DNA of 64,000 nucleotides from Streptomyces soli (GTDB lineage Bacteria; Actinomycetota; Actinomycetes; Streptomycetales; Streptomycetaceae), in assembly GCF_003999195.1 (NCBI RefSeq), contig NZ_RJVR01000189.1, forward strand, positions 1-64,000. The letters run 5' to 3'. The position numbers and the translations under genes were made by a program. Shown piece after piece: positions 16,693-24,887 of this stretch. Below the pieces are notes generated by a model. The model saw only the letters and a list, made by a program, of their open reading frames with translations, searched no databases and was not told where the DNA came from. Numbering within the stretch: position 1 is the stretch's first letter; every line of letters starts with the position of its first letter.

Positions 16693-17699
16693 TGCTGAGG
16701 GGGATATGGCTGTGCGGGACGGTCGTGCTGACGCTGGGCTGCTACCTGGCGAGCATCGCACTCGCCCCGGCCGGCTCGGCGCAGCCGGTGCCGGCGCTCG
16801 GCGGGCTGCTGTTCCTGGGCACGTCGGTGCACGTCGCCGCGACCGCCTGGTTCTGGAGCGTGCCCGAGGTGCGCGGCCACATGCTGGCGCGGCGCGGGCG
16901 CTACGTCCTGGCACCGGTCGCCCTGGTCGTCGGTACGGCGCTGCTCGCGGCCGCAGCGTCGCCCCGGGCCTTCGTCTGGGTCCTGCCGGTGTTTCTTGCC
17001 TGGCAGTTCTTCCACTTCCAGAAGCAGAATCTGGGCCTGGCCGCCCTCAGCGCCACCGCCTACGGCGACGGCCGCCTCGACCGCGCCGAGCGGGCCGCCG
17101 TCACCGCCGCCGGGGTGGCCGGGATCGTGGCGCTGCTCTCGCGGCCCGAACTGCTGCAGCTGACCGTGGACCTGCGGCTGCGCTTCCTGTTCCCGCCGGC
17201 GGCCATCGCCTACTCGGCCGCGGTCGGGGCGGGTTGCGTACTGCTGCTGCGCCGCCGGCGGCCCGGTGGGGCGTTCGTGGCGGTGTACGTCATGTCGCTG
17301 CTGTTCTTCCTGCCAGTGTTCGTCTTCGCCTCGCCGTACGCCGCCGTGGCCGGCCTCACCGCCGCCCACGGCTACCAGTACCTGCTGATCATGGCCCTGG
17401 TCGCAGGCGGTGGCCGGCCCGGGCTGGCGCGGCTGGTCAGCCTTGCGCTGCTGCTCAATATCGGGCTGCTGCTCGGCACCCTACTCAACCTCGCCTCGCA
17501 CTTGCACGGTTCATCCGCCGCCGGGCGCGCGCTGTACGGTGCCTACCTGGGCGCGGTCATGGCCCACTTCGTGATCGACGCCGGGCTGTGGCGGCTGCGG
17601 GACGAGTTCCCGCGCCGTTTCCTCACCCGGCGGCTCCCGTATCTCCTCGGTGCGGGACGGCCCTCAGCCGCCGCCGCAGCCGCCGACCGCGTTCACTGA
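16692..17699 (+). CDS. Polytopic membrane protein of unknown function
   Basis: A 335-residue protein with about nine hydrophobic segments. Examples are VVLTLGCYLASIALAPAG, LGGLLFLGTSVHVAATAW, APVALVVGTALLAAAA and LVSLALLLNIGLLLGTLL. Histidines near or inside the membrane (VHVAATAWFW, FFHFQKQNLG, AAHGYQYLL, MAHFVIDAGLW) may bind a metal or haem. I do not recognise the family. Translation is coupled to the upstream GNAT. The last 36 bp overlap, on the opposite strand, the end of the small membrane-protein gene of the following operon. Confidence 0.72.
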   Translation: MLRGIWLCGTVVLTLGCYLASIALAPAGSAQPVPALGGLLFLGTSVHVAATAWFWSVPEVRGHMLARRGRYVLAPVALVVGTALLAAAASPRAFVWVLPVFLAWQFFHFQKQNLGLAALSATAYGDGRLDRAERAAVTAAGVAGIVALLSRPELLQLTVDLRLRFLFPPAAIAYSAAVGAGCVLLLRRRRPGGAFVAVYVMSLLFFLPVFVFASPYAAVAGLTAAHGYQYLLIMALVAGGGRPGLARLVSLALLLNIGLLLGTLLNLASHLHGSSAAGRALYGAYLGAVMAHFVIDAGLWRLRDEFPRRFLTRRLPYLLGAGRPSAAAAAADRVH

Positions 17700-17882
17700 C
17701 GGGGCGACGAGCACGACCAGCCCGACGGCCACGACGCCGAGCGCCAGCAGCACCAACAGCCCGACCAGGAGCCTGCCGCGGTTGTGCGGAGCCTCGTCGG
17801 CCCCGGCGGCGTCATCGCTGAAGGGCCACCCGTCGTCCAGGGGCTCGGGCTCCGCCGTGCTCATCTCAGGCGCCAACGCCAT
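17664..17882 (-). CDS. Small single-span membrane protein (72 residues)
   Basis: The last gene of the minus-strand operon. It has an acidic N-terminal half (EPEPLDDGWPFSDDAAGADE), one membrane helix (LLVGLLVLLALGVVAVGLVVLV) and a short tail ending GGCGGG. I chose ATG 17882 because GGGGAG lies six bases upstream; it overlaps the flippase gene by 17 bp. A second ATG at 17864 begins one base after the flippase stop but has no Shine-Dalgarno. No family recognised; it may be an accessory subunit of the flippase-like protein. Confidence 0.65.
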   Translation of the reverse strand: MALAPEMSTAEPEPLDDGWPFSDDAAGADEAPHNRGRLLVGLLVLLALGVVAVGLVVLVAPSVNAVGGCGGG

Positions 17883-18912
17883 CCTGACTCCCCTGCTCGG
17901 ATGCTGATGCTCGATACCACTGGGACGCCATAGTGCCTGACCCGGTTCCTGAAGAGGAAGCCGGCCACCGGCACTTGTCGGCGAACGCCCTGATGCCGGG
18001 GAGCGCCAGCACAACGACCCCGGGCAGGCTGGCGACGAGGGTGAGCACTCCGTACACCACGGCGGTGGCGAGTCCCTGCGTGGCTCCCAGGCCCGCCGCA
18101 CCGAAGGCCAGCGTGGAGGCGGCCTCGCGGGGCCCCCACCCGCCGATGTTGACCGGCAGCCCCATGACCAGAAGCGCCAGGACCGTCGGGGGGACCAGTG
18201 CGGCGAGCGGCGCCGGCGAGCCCGCCACCCGGGCCGCCACGAGGAACAGGGCGACATGCCCGACGAGTCCCGCCGCCGACAGCAGGACCACCCCCGGCCA
18301 GGTGCCCCGGGCCAGCAGGCCCTTGCGTACGTCGGCCAGCCCCGCCGCAAAGGCACGGCGCCCGCGCGAGGCCCCCCGCCTGCGCAGCGCCCACGCCCCG
18401 AGGAGGACCAGGACGGCGAGAGCGCTCAGCACCACGGCCAGGACCGCGCCGCTCGGCAGGAAGTGGCCGGCCATGGAGGAGACCAGGGCGGGCCGGGTGA
18501 GCAGTACCGCCGCGCCGAGAGCCAGGACGACCACCTGCCCCCCCGCCCGTTCGAGGAACACGGCGCGCACCCCCCGGCCCACGTCACCGGTACGACGGCC
18601 GTGCCTCACGGCGCGGTCGACATCACCGAGCACACCGGCCGGGAGCACCGCGTTGAGCAGCAGAGCGCGGTAGTAGTCCGACACGGCCTTCGCCAGCGGC
18701 AGCCGCAGGCCGAGGCGGCGCGCCACGAGGCACCAACGCCAGGCGCTGAAGACAGTGGTGAGCAGGCCGATCGCCAGCGCCGCGAGGATCGATCCGCCGT
18801 CGATGACGCGCAGCCCGCCGACGAACGCGGTGGCGCCCATACGCCAGACGAGCGCGGCGAGAATGCCCGCCCCGATCAGCAGCCGCAACCACGGCCAGAT
18901 CCGTCGCGTCAC
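17866..18912 (-). CDS. Flippase-like membrane protein (lysylphosphatidylglycerol-synthase TM family, UPF0104)
   Basis: A 348-residue protein with about eight membrane segments and the family pattern: RLLIGAGILAALVWRMG at the start, YYRALLLNAVLPAGVLGDVDRAVRH, ERAGGQVVVLALGA, and GLPVNIGGWGPREAA. Members of this family are thought to translocate or present lipid-linked substrates. It starts with GTG in a GTGA overlap with the methyltransferase stop. With the GT4 and CDP-alcohol phosphotransferase nearby, export of a glycolipid or prenyl/phospholipid-linked product is plausible (inference). Confidence 0.82.
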   Translation of the reverse strand: MTRRIWPWLRLLIGAGILAALVWRMGATAFVGGLRVIDGGSILAALAIGLLTTVFSAWRWCLVARRLGLRLPLAKAVSDYYRALLLNAVLPAGVLGDVDRAVRHGRRTGDVGRGVRAVFLERAGGQVVVLALGAAVLLTRPALVSSMAGHFLPSGAVLAVVLSALAVLVLLGAWALRRRGASRGRRAFAAGLADVRKGLLARGTWPGVVLLSAAGLVGHVALFLVAARVAGSPAPLAALVPPTVLALLVMGLPVNIGGWGPREAASTLAFGAAGLGATQGLATAVVYGVLTLVASLPGVVVLALPGIRAFADKCRWPASSSGTGSGTMASQWYRASASEQGSQDGVGA

Positions 18913-19772
18913 CGTGCCCCACCTCCCGGGGTCCCCGGCAGGGCCAGGAGATCGCTGTGCCCGACCAGTACGCGCAGCTCACCGGCCGCGCTCGCGCCGA
19001 GCCGGCGGTGCAGGTACGCGTCTTTCTCGGCGGCGAGGTCCGGCCGCTGCTCGCAGGCCGCACCGACCCAGCCCCGCAGCCACTCCCGCGCCAACTCGCC
19101 CTGGTCCGCGCCGAGCCGCCAGGGGCTGGGCCGGGTCAGCAGCCGGACACCCCGGCGCTCGAACGCCTCGGCGGCGGCGGTGACCGCGTCGGGGCCGAGC
19201 AGCCGGCGGCCACCGGACTCGCGCCGCTGGTGGGTGTCGAAGGCGGCGGCGATCTCGGCATCGAGCGGGTCGGCCGGGTCGAACTCGACGCTCCCCACGA
19301 CCGAAAGGGTCAGCAGCGCCGGGCAGTTGGCCCCGACGCACGCCTCGGCGAGCGCGTCGACCTCGCCGAAGGTGAGCAGGTCGAGCAGTGCCGAGGCGGT
19401 CACCAGCGAGGTCCCGGCGAGGTCCGAGGCCCGGAGCCGGGTGAGATCGCCCTCCCGGGTCTCGACCGTGACCGGGCCGCCGTCACGGCCGGCCAGACCG
19501 GCCAGGCTCGCGGCCGCGAGGGAGAGCAGCCGGGGATCACGGTCGTGCAGGATCCAGTGCTGCGGGCCGGGCAGTTCCCGGGTGAGCCAGCGGCCCAGCG
19601 ATCCGGTGCCGCAGCCCAGGTCCCGGACGACCAGCGGCCCGGCGCCGCGCCGCGTACTCTCCAGGTGCGCCCGCAGCGGGTCGAGCAGCGCGGCCGAACG
19701 GGCGTCGGCGTCGGCGTCCTCGCGCAACGCCAGCCATTGCGGGCTGAAGGCGGCTGCCGGCGACGTACTCAA
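18909..19772 (-). CDS. SAM-dependent class I methyltransferase
   Basis: A 287-residue protein with motif I VRDLGCGTGSLGRWL (near residues 48-62), motif II HDRDPRLLSLA, and SLVTASALLDLLT as the post-II region. The start is TTG 19772: it overlaps the GT4 stop (TTGA), has GGGAGG eight bases upstream, and there is no better ATG. The C-terminus (VGHSDLLALPG) overlaps the flippase start. It probably modifies a small molecule or lipid intermediate made by the operon; target unknown. Confidence 0.85.
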   Translation of the reverse strand: MSTSPAAAFSPQWLALREDADADARSAALLDPLRAHLESTRRGAGPLVVRDLGCGTGSLGRWLTRELPGPQHWILHDRDPRLLSLAAASLAGLAGRDGGPVTVETREGDLTRLRASDLAGTSLVTASALLDLLTFGEVDALAEACVGANCPALLTLSVVGSVEFDPADPLDAEIAAAFDTHQRRESGGRRLLGPDAVTAAAEAFERRGVRLLTRPSPWRLGADQGELAREWLRGWVGAACEQRPDLAAEKDAYLHRRLGASAAGELRVLVGHSDLLALPGTPGGGAR

Positions 19773-20893
19773 GATGATCCCTCCCGCAGCAGATCCAGTA
19801 CCGCGTCCATGCGTCGCGAGGCCTCGTCCCAGCCTTGGAGCGTGTCACGCCGCTGCCGGGCCGAAGTCCTCAGGCGGCGCCTCCGCCCGCCGTCGTCCAG
19901 CCAGCGGCGCAGCGCCTCCGCGAGCGCGGCGTTCTCGTGCGGGGGTTCCTGCGGGGGTACGAGCATCCCAGGCAGGCTGCCGTCGGGCGCCTTGCCCAGG
20001 GCGTCCGGTACGCCGCCCGTGGCCGTCGCCAGCACCGGAATCCCGCGCATCAGGGCTTCGGTCACCACCATGCCGTACGTCTCGGCGCGGGACGGCAGCA
20101 CCAGGAGGTCGGCGGCCGCGTACGCCGTCTCCAGGGGTTGGCCGGTCAGGGGCCCGGCGAGCCGGACGCGTTCACCGAGACCGTGCTGGGCGATGAGCTC
20201 CCGCAGGCGCGCGACGTATTCGGGGTCGTGGCCCAGCGGTCCCACGCAGACGCAGCTCCAGGGCAGGTCCGCGAGGGTTGCCAGCGCCTCGACGAGCCGG
20301 TCCTGCCCCTTGCGTGGCGTCACGGAGGCGACGCACAGCAGCCGCGACGCGCCGTCGGTGCCGGGCGCGAGCGGCGCCGGATCGGTGCCCGGGGTGACGA
20401 CGTGCACCCGGTCTGCGGAGAGCCCGTGGTGCTCGGCCAGGCGGCGCGCCGCCCAGGGGCTGGTCGCCACCACCAGGCTCACGCCGCGCAGGGTCTCCCG
20501 CTCCAGGGCGTCCAGTTCGGCGGCGAGCGCGGGCGTCAGGCCTGTCTCGTCGCCCAGCGGCAGGTGCACCAGCACCGCAAGGCGCAGTCTGGGCGCCTGC
20601 GGGACGACGATGTCCGGGACTCCGCAGGCCACCAGCCCGTCCAGGAGGACGACGGCACCGTCGGGCAGCGCCGCGAGCGACCGGGCCAGCCGCCCGCGCG
20701 CGAAGGCGTCCGGCCGTGGCCAGGTCCCCGGTACGGCGATTTCCCGCACCGGGCGGCCGGCCGCCGCGAGGCACTCCTTCACGCGGCGGTCGAAGACGTT
20801 GCCACCGCTGGGCGCGGTCACATCGTCCACGTCGCCGGGCACGACGACGTGCACCGAGGCCACGTCCGAGGCGGCGGCGCCGCTCGCGGTCAC
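19769..20893 (-). CDS. Glycosyltransferase family 4 (GT-B)
   Basis: A 374-residue retaining GT-B enzyme. The C-terminal nucleotide-sugar domain shows [17 protein letters not shown], the E-x7-E motif in [20 protein letters not shown], and [10 protein letters not shown]. The N-terminal acceptor domain begins [19 protein letters not shown]. The GTG start overlaps the stop of the pterin-synthase-like gene (GTGA). It presumably adds a sugar to the operon's product; donor and acceptor are not predictable. Confidence 0.88.
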   Translation of the reverse strand: MTASGAAASDVASVHVVVPGDVDDVTAPSGGNVFDRRVKECLAAAGRPVREIAVPGTWPRPDAFARGRLARSLAALPDGAVVLLDGLVACGVPDIVVPQAPRLRLAVLVHLPLGDETGLTPALAAELDALERETLRGVSLVVATSPWAARRLAEHHGLSADRVHVVTPGTDPAPLAPGTDGASRLLCVASVTPRKGQDRLVEALATLADLPWSCVCVGPLGHDPEYVARLRELIAQHGLGERVRLAGPLTGQPLETAYAAADLLVLPSRAETYGMVVTEALMRGIPVLATATGGVPDALGKAPDGSLPGMLVPPQEPPHENAALAEALRRWLDDGGRRRRLRTSARQRRDTLQGWDEASRRMDAVLDLLREGSS

Positions 20894-21288
20894 AGCGGCC
20901 GCTCGTAGCTGGCCCAGGCGACATGGGACTCGTGCAGGGTGACCGCGATCGTGGTCAGCCCGCGCGCTCCCTCACCCAGCGCGCCCGCGCTCACCCGGTC
21001 GGCGAGCCGGTCGGCGATGACCTTGGCCAGGAATTCCGTCGAGGTGTTGATACCGGCGAACGCGGGCTCGTCGTCCAGATTCCGGTAGTTGAGGTCGGCG
21101 AGTACGAGGCGGAGCTCCTGGGTGGCGAGTCCGATGTCGACGACGATGTTGTCGGCGTCGAGCGCCTCACGGCGAAAGGTCGCGTCCACCAGGAACGTCG
21201 CGCCGTGCAACCGCTGTGCGGGGCCGAAGACCTCGCCGCGGAAGCTGTGGGCGACCATGACGTGGTCGCGAACGGTGACACTGAACAC
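20890..21288 (-). CDS. 6-pyruvoyl-tetrahydropterin-synthase/QueD-like protein, altered zinc site
   Basis: A 132-residue protein of the normal T-fold length. Zinc-site histidines H14 (MVAHSF) and H28 (QRLHGATF) are present. The usual HGH motif reads HGA, so one of three zinc ligands (position 30) is missing, and the catalytic cysteine loop is not recognisable. The substrate-anchoring segments INTSTEFLA and [11 protein letters not shown] remain. GTG 21288 with GGAGGG six bases upstream gives the family N-terminus; upstream codons overlap the MDR gene. It may handle a pterin or carboxypterin-like substrate without classic chemistry, or be a T-fold binding protein. Confidence 0.78.
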   Translation of the reverse strand: MFSVTVRDHVMVAHSFRGEVFGPAQRLHGATFLVDATFRREALDADNIVVDIGLATQELRLVLADLNYRNLDDEPAFAGINTSTEFLAKVIADRLADRVSAGALGEGARGLTTIAVTLHESHVAWASYERPL

Positions 21289-21292
21289 GGGC

Positions 21293-22315
21293 CTACCCTC
21301 CAGGGCGGTGAACCGCCCCACGCTGCTGAGCGGGACGATAGGCAATACGGTGGCACAGCCCGGAAAGTTCACCGTCGGCGACGAGGCCCATCACCCGGGG
21401 CAGATCCTCGAAGTCGCTTTGGCCGGTGATCAGCGCGTCGAAGCGGGCGTCGGCGAGCAGCCGCAGCGCCAGCGACATACGGTCCGCAAAGCCACGGCGC
21501 GTACGCCGGTTCGGTGACACGGTGCCCACCTGGCTGCCGCGCACGACCAGCCGGCGGGAGTGGAAGGCCTCGCCCAGCGGCAGGCTGACCCGTCGGTCGC
21601 CGTACCAGCTCAGTTCGAGGACCGTCCCTTCGGGCTCCAGCAGTTCCAGGGACCGGGCGAGCCCCTCCTCGGTGGCGCTGGCGTGCACCACCAGGTCACA
21701 CCCCGCCTCGGCCTGCCCCGGCTGCGCGAAGCCGACGCCGAGCGCCTCGGCCACGGCGGCCCGCGCGGGGTCGACGTCGACCAACTGGACCCTGACCCCG
21801 GGGATCCCCGCAGCCACCGCGGCGACGCTGCAGCCGACCATCCCGGCGCCGACGACCGCGATCCGGTCACCGATCAGCGGGCCCGCGTCCCACAAGGCGT
21901 TCACCGCGGTCTCCACGGTCCCCGCCAGCACGGCCCTCTCCGCAGGCACGTTGTCCGGCACGGGAGTCACCGCGCCGGCCGGGACCACGTACCGGGTCTG
22001 ATGCGGATAGAGGCAGAAGACGGTGCGGCCGAGCAGGTCCGGCGGCCCGTGCTCCACCGCGCCGACGTTGAGGTAGCCGTACTTGACCGGCGCGGGGAAA
22101 TCGCCTTCCTGGAAGGGCGCCCGCATCACCTCGTGCTGGCTCTCGGGCACCCCGCCACGGAAGACCAGGTTCTCGGTCCCGCGGCTGATTCCCGAGTAGA
22201 GGGTGCGCACCACGACCTCGTCCGGGCCCGGCTCCGGGAGGATGACGGACCGGACCTCTCCCTCGCCGGGGGCCCGCAGCCAGAAAGCTCGTGCCGAACG
22301 CTCCACCGGTTTCAT
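21293..22315 (-). CDS. Zinc-type alcohol dehydrogenase-like (MDR) protein lacking the catalytic cysteine
   Basis: A 340-residue medium-chain dehydrogenase-like protein. The Rossmann motif is [17 protein letters not shown], followed by an acidic binding residue in LVDVDPAR. The usual catalytic zinc cysteine position reads [10 protein letters not shown], so the zinc site is altered, as in several quinone-reductase-like and biosynthetic MDR proteins. ATG 22315 has CAGGAG six bases upstream. It is the first gene of a six-gene coupled operon (MDR, pterin-synthase-like, GT4, methyltransferase, flippase, small membrane protein). The start is only 37 bp from the divergent phosphotransferase. Confidence 0.8.
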   Translation of the reverse strand: MKPVERSARAFWLRAPGEGEVRSVILPEPGPDEVVVRTLYSGISRGTENLVFRGGVPESQHEVMRAPFQEGDFPAPVKYGYLNVGAVEHGPPDLLGRTVFCLYPHQTRYVVPAGAVTPVPDNVPAERAVLAGTVETAVNALWDAGPLIGDRIAVVGAGMVGCSVAAVAAGIPGVRVQLVDVDPARAAVAEALGVGFAQPGQAEAGCDLVVHASATEEGLARSLELLEPEGTVLELSWYGDRRVSLPLGEAFHSRRLVVRGSQVGTVSPNRRTRRGFADRMSLALRLLADARFDALITGQSDFEDLPRVMGLVADGELSGLCHRIAYRPAQQRGAVHRPGG

Positions 22316-22352
22316 GCGTACTCCTGCGTGACGGCGACTATCAGGGGACGTG

Positions 22353-23186
22353 ATGACCGTACGATCCGAACAGCGCAATGGCTCAACGGGGCGGGATCAA
22401 GCCGTCGCGGCGGCCGCCCAACTCCTCCTGCTGGCCCTGCTGTGGAACTCCGCAGGCCTGAGCCCGGTGGGCTGGCTGGCCGGAATCGCTTACGCCGCGG
22501 GCCTGTGGGCCATCCTCGACACCGCCCTGCGCCGGTCGCGGACCCGTTCGCTGGGACCGGCCGACCGCGTCACGCTGGCCCGAGCCACGCTCGTCGGTGG
22601 CGTTACGGCCCTGGTGGCGGCCGGTGCGGGGCAGGGCGTACCGCTCACCTGTCTGGCCACGGTGGCACTGGTCCTCGACGCGGTGGACGGCCGGGTCGCC
22701 CGGCGCACCGGGACGGTCTCGTCGCTGGGTGCCCGCTTCGACATGGAGGTCGACGCCTTCCTCATCCTGGTGCTGAGCCTGCGGCTGGCCACCTCGCTCG
22801 GGGCATGGGTTCTGGCGATCGGGGCCATGCGCTACGCCTTCGTCGCGGTCGCCCGGGTGATGCCGTGGCTGCGCTCCGCGCTGCCGCCGAGCTTCGCCCG
22901 TAAGACCGTGGCGGCGGTGCAGGGGCTCATCCTGGTCGTGGCGTGCTCGGGGGTCTGCCCCGGCCCGGTCGCGGCGCTCATCACCGCGTCGGCGCTGGCG
23001 TCGCTCGTCTGGTCCTTCGGGCGCGACATCGGGTGGCTGTGGCAGAACACGGCCCCGGCCCGCCGGCCCCGTCCGGTCAGTCGTCGTGTCGCGGGAGGTA
23101 GCGCAACAGCACCACGTCGCCGATCTGCCGTGCCTCTGTCAGTGTCATACGCTGCCCCGGGCCCTGTGGGAACACAGCCGGATTGA
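22353..23186 (+). CDS. CDP-alcohol phosphatidyltransferase
   Basis: A 277-residue membrane enzyme with the family motif DG-x2-AR-x8-G-x3-D-x3-[11 protein letters not shown], then G-ARF-D-MEV-D. About five or six membrane segments surround it. It transfers a phospho-alcohol from CDP-diacylglycerol or a similar donor to make a phospholipid. ATG 22353 follows AGGGGA; GTG 22350 is too close to it. The last 110 bp, encoding a basic Pro/Arg-rich tail, overlap the convergent reductase gene. Its position divergent from the GT4/flippase operon suggests a shared lipid product (inference). Confidence 0.85.
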   Translation: MTVRSEQRNGSTGRDQAVAAAAQLLLLALLWNSAGLSPVGWLAGIAYAAGLWAILDTALRRSRTRSLGPADRVTLARATLVGGVTALVAAGAGQGVPLTCLATVALVLDAVDGRVARRTGTVSSLGARFDMEVDAFLILVLSLRLATSLGAWVLAIGAMRYAFVAVARVMPWLRSALPPSFARKTVAAVQGLILVVACSGVCPGPVAALITASALASLVWSFGRDIGWLWQNTAPARRPRPVSRRVAGGSATAPRRRSAVPLSVSYAAPGPVGTQPD

Positions 23187-23760
23187 CCATTCGCGGCGCG
23201 TCGGCCTGGCCGACGAAGAACGGGGCGTACACGAGGTGCAGCTCGTCGACGACCCCGGCCGCGAGGAACATGGTGTGGACCGTGCCTCCGCCTTCGACCA
23301 TGAGGCGCTCGACTCCGCGCTCGGCGAGGTCGGCCAGCACGGCGCGTACGTCCAGCGGATCGCCCGCGCCGATGACGGCGGAGACCGATCCGAGGCGGTC
23401 CCGGACCGTGGCCAGCGCACTGGTGCTGGTGTAGACGAGCTTGTCGTTGTCCCCGGTGGTGAAGAACCTGGCGGCCGGGTCCAGCTTCCCGCTCTCGGTC
23501 AGGGTGACCTTCACCGGCGTCGGCGGCAGGCCCGCGCGTATGCGCCGTTGCCGCCGCGCCTCGGAGCACACCAGGAGCCGGGGGTCGTCGGCCCGTATGG
23601 TGTTGGCCCCCACGAGGATGGCGTCCATCCCGGCTCTGACCTCGTCGACCCGGTCGAAGTCCTCGTCGTTCGACAGCAGCAGGCGGTCCGTACTCGTGTC
23701 GTCGAGACAGCCGTCCAGCGAAGCGGCGACCGACAGCAGTACATGCGGGCGCGATCTCAT
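23077..23760 (-). CDS. RibD C-terminal/dihydrofolate-reductase-fold reductase
   Basis: A 227-residue protein starting MRSRPHVLLSVAASLDGCLDD, the standard opening of RibD-type pyrimidine reductases. Later motifs are AILVGANTIRADDPRLL, VERLMVEGGGTVH and VDELHLVYAPFFVG, which bind NADPH and substrate. It lacks the deaminase domain of bifunctional RibD. A role in flavin, deazaflavin or pterin-like metabolism is possible. The gene overlaps the end of the phosphotransferase gene by 110 bp on the opposite strand. ATG 23760 is chosen; upstream codons are not family-like. Confidence 0.82.
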   Translation of the reverse strand: MRSRPHVLLSVAASLDGCLDDTSTDRLLLSNDEDFDRVDEVRAGMDAILVGANTIRADDPRLLVCSEARRQRRIRAGLPPTPVKVTLTESGKLDPAARFFTTGDNDKLVYTSTSALATVRDRLGSVSAVIGAGDPLDVRAVLADLAERGVERLMVEGGGTVHTMFLAAGVVDELHLVYAPFFVGQADAPRMVNPAVFPQGPGQRMTLTEARQIGDVVLLRYLPRHDD

Positions 23761-23897
23761 GAGGACAATGATCCCCCTCACCGCCCGGCTTGGGTGTGGT
23801 TCCGGCGCTCCCCGCGAACTCGTGGCACCGCAATCCGCTGCAGTCACCTCGGCGCCGGTGCCACGACGGAAGGCGTCTGACGTCGGACCCGAACCGG

Positions 23898-24713
23898 TTA
23901 CGGCGCCTTGAAGAACCCCGGAAAGCGCGGTGCGAGCCAGGGCTTACGGCCCCAGGCGACGATCTTGCCGCGTGCGATGACGGAGGCCGGGCTGCACCTG
24001 CCGAGCGCGAGCAGCAAGAACGCCACCGGCTCCAACATGATCGTGCAGTCGGTGCGGCCCGTGGGTTCGGCACTGACGGTGACGACGCCCTCGTCGAAGG
24101 TGACCGCGAACCGGGAACCGCCACGCAGCCTGAGTGCGTAGCGGGCGCTGAACCCCGCGGCAGTGCGTTCGTCGACGATGCGCGGCATGCCGGTCATGAG
24201 GAACGGCAACGCCAGCTCCACCCGCTCGCGGTCGACCATGTGCGGTTGGCGGAGCGCGACGGCGATGTCGTAACCGTGCCCCATCATGTGGGTCAGCAGG
24301 TAGGCGCCCAGCGCGCCGAGGTCCATGGGCCCGAGCGGGGTCACCGTAGGCTCCGTCGCCGGCCGCCGGGCGGCCGCATCGGCGAATGCCTGCGCATGCC
24401 GGACGATCCCCTCCAACAGGACCGTCGCGTCGCGCTCGCCGAAACCGGCCAGTGACTCGGCGTTCGCCGCGGCGAGGCTTGCGGCGGTCCCGTCCCCGTA
24501 GCTCTGCTCCTGGCCCGCCGCGAGGGTGGCCATCAGCTCATTGGCCACCACCAGGTGCGCGGCGGCCTCGCCGACGGTCCACTCGGCTCCCAGGATGGGC
24601 ACGGTGGTGTCCGTACAGGACCGGAGCGTCCGGGCTATGTCGGCGGCCGTGTCGCGGATGGCCTCGAGCAGTTCCGGGCGCACGTCCGTCGGCGGATTCA
24701 AGGGGGTGGTCAC
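23898..24713 (-). CDS. Maleylpyruvate-isomerase/mycothiol-dependent (DinB-like) protein with SCP2-like tail
   Basis: A 271-residue protein. The N-terminal half resembles the MDMPI/DinB-like four-helix domain (LGAEWTVGEAAAHLVVANEL, and LLTHMMGHGYDIAVAL with metal-type histidines). The C-terminal half resembles an SCP2 sterol-carrier-like domain (GGSRFAVTFDEGVVTVSAEP, LLLALGRCSPASVIARGKI). In actinomycetes such proteins often use mycothiol as cofactor. GTG 24713 is chosen: upstream codons would read through a strong palindrome that looks regulatory; an ATG at 24842 is the alternative. The reaction is unknown. Confidence 0.72.
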   Translation of the reverse strand: MTTPLNPPTDVRPELLEAIRDTAADIARTLRSCTDTTVPILGAEWTVGEAAAHLVVANELMATLAAGQEQSYGDGTAASLAAANAESLAGFGERDATVLLEGIVRHAQAFADAAARRPATEPTVTPLGPMDLGALGAYLLTHMMGHGYDIAVALRQPHMVDRERVELALPFLMTGMPRIVDERTAAGFSARYALRLRGGSRFAVTFDEGVVTVSAEPTGRTDCTIMLEPVAFLLLALGRCSPASVIARGKIVAWGRKPWLAPRFPGFFKAP

Positions 24714-24720
24714 GAGCGTG

Positions 24721-24758
24721 AAGCCTGGACCAGCACCCGGGTGCCTGTCCAGAGGCTT
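24721..24758. promoter_or_regulatory. Long palindrome in the divergent promoter region
   Basis: CTGGACCAGCACCC at 24725-24738 faces GGGTGCCTGTCCAG at 24739-24752, a 28-bp palindrome with two mismatched positions per arm. AAGCC/GGCTT flanks extend it on both sides. It sits between the MDMPI-like gene and the first GntR/UTRA gene, so it is a good operator candidate for that pair. Confidence 0.55.
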
Positions 24759-24887
24759 CCGGCCCGAGATGTATTCGCCCGCAGTCCCGTCTCCTGGCCA
24801 GACGCCCGGCCGGAAAGCTATCCTGAGCGCGCTACTGTCCATGAGCTGCGGCGGTGGTGGGAGCACATCACTATGGGGGCCTCACGT

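Noticed and set aside
16128-17699. One 523-residue plus-strand protein joining the GNAT and membrane-protein regions
   Set aside because: Its first 185 codons are an Arg-rich shadow of the GNAT gene. The membrane protein has its own coupled start at 16692.
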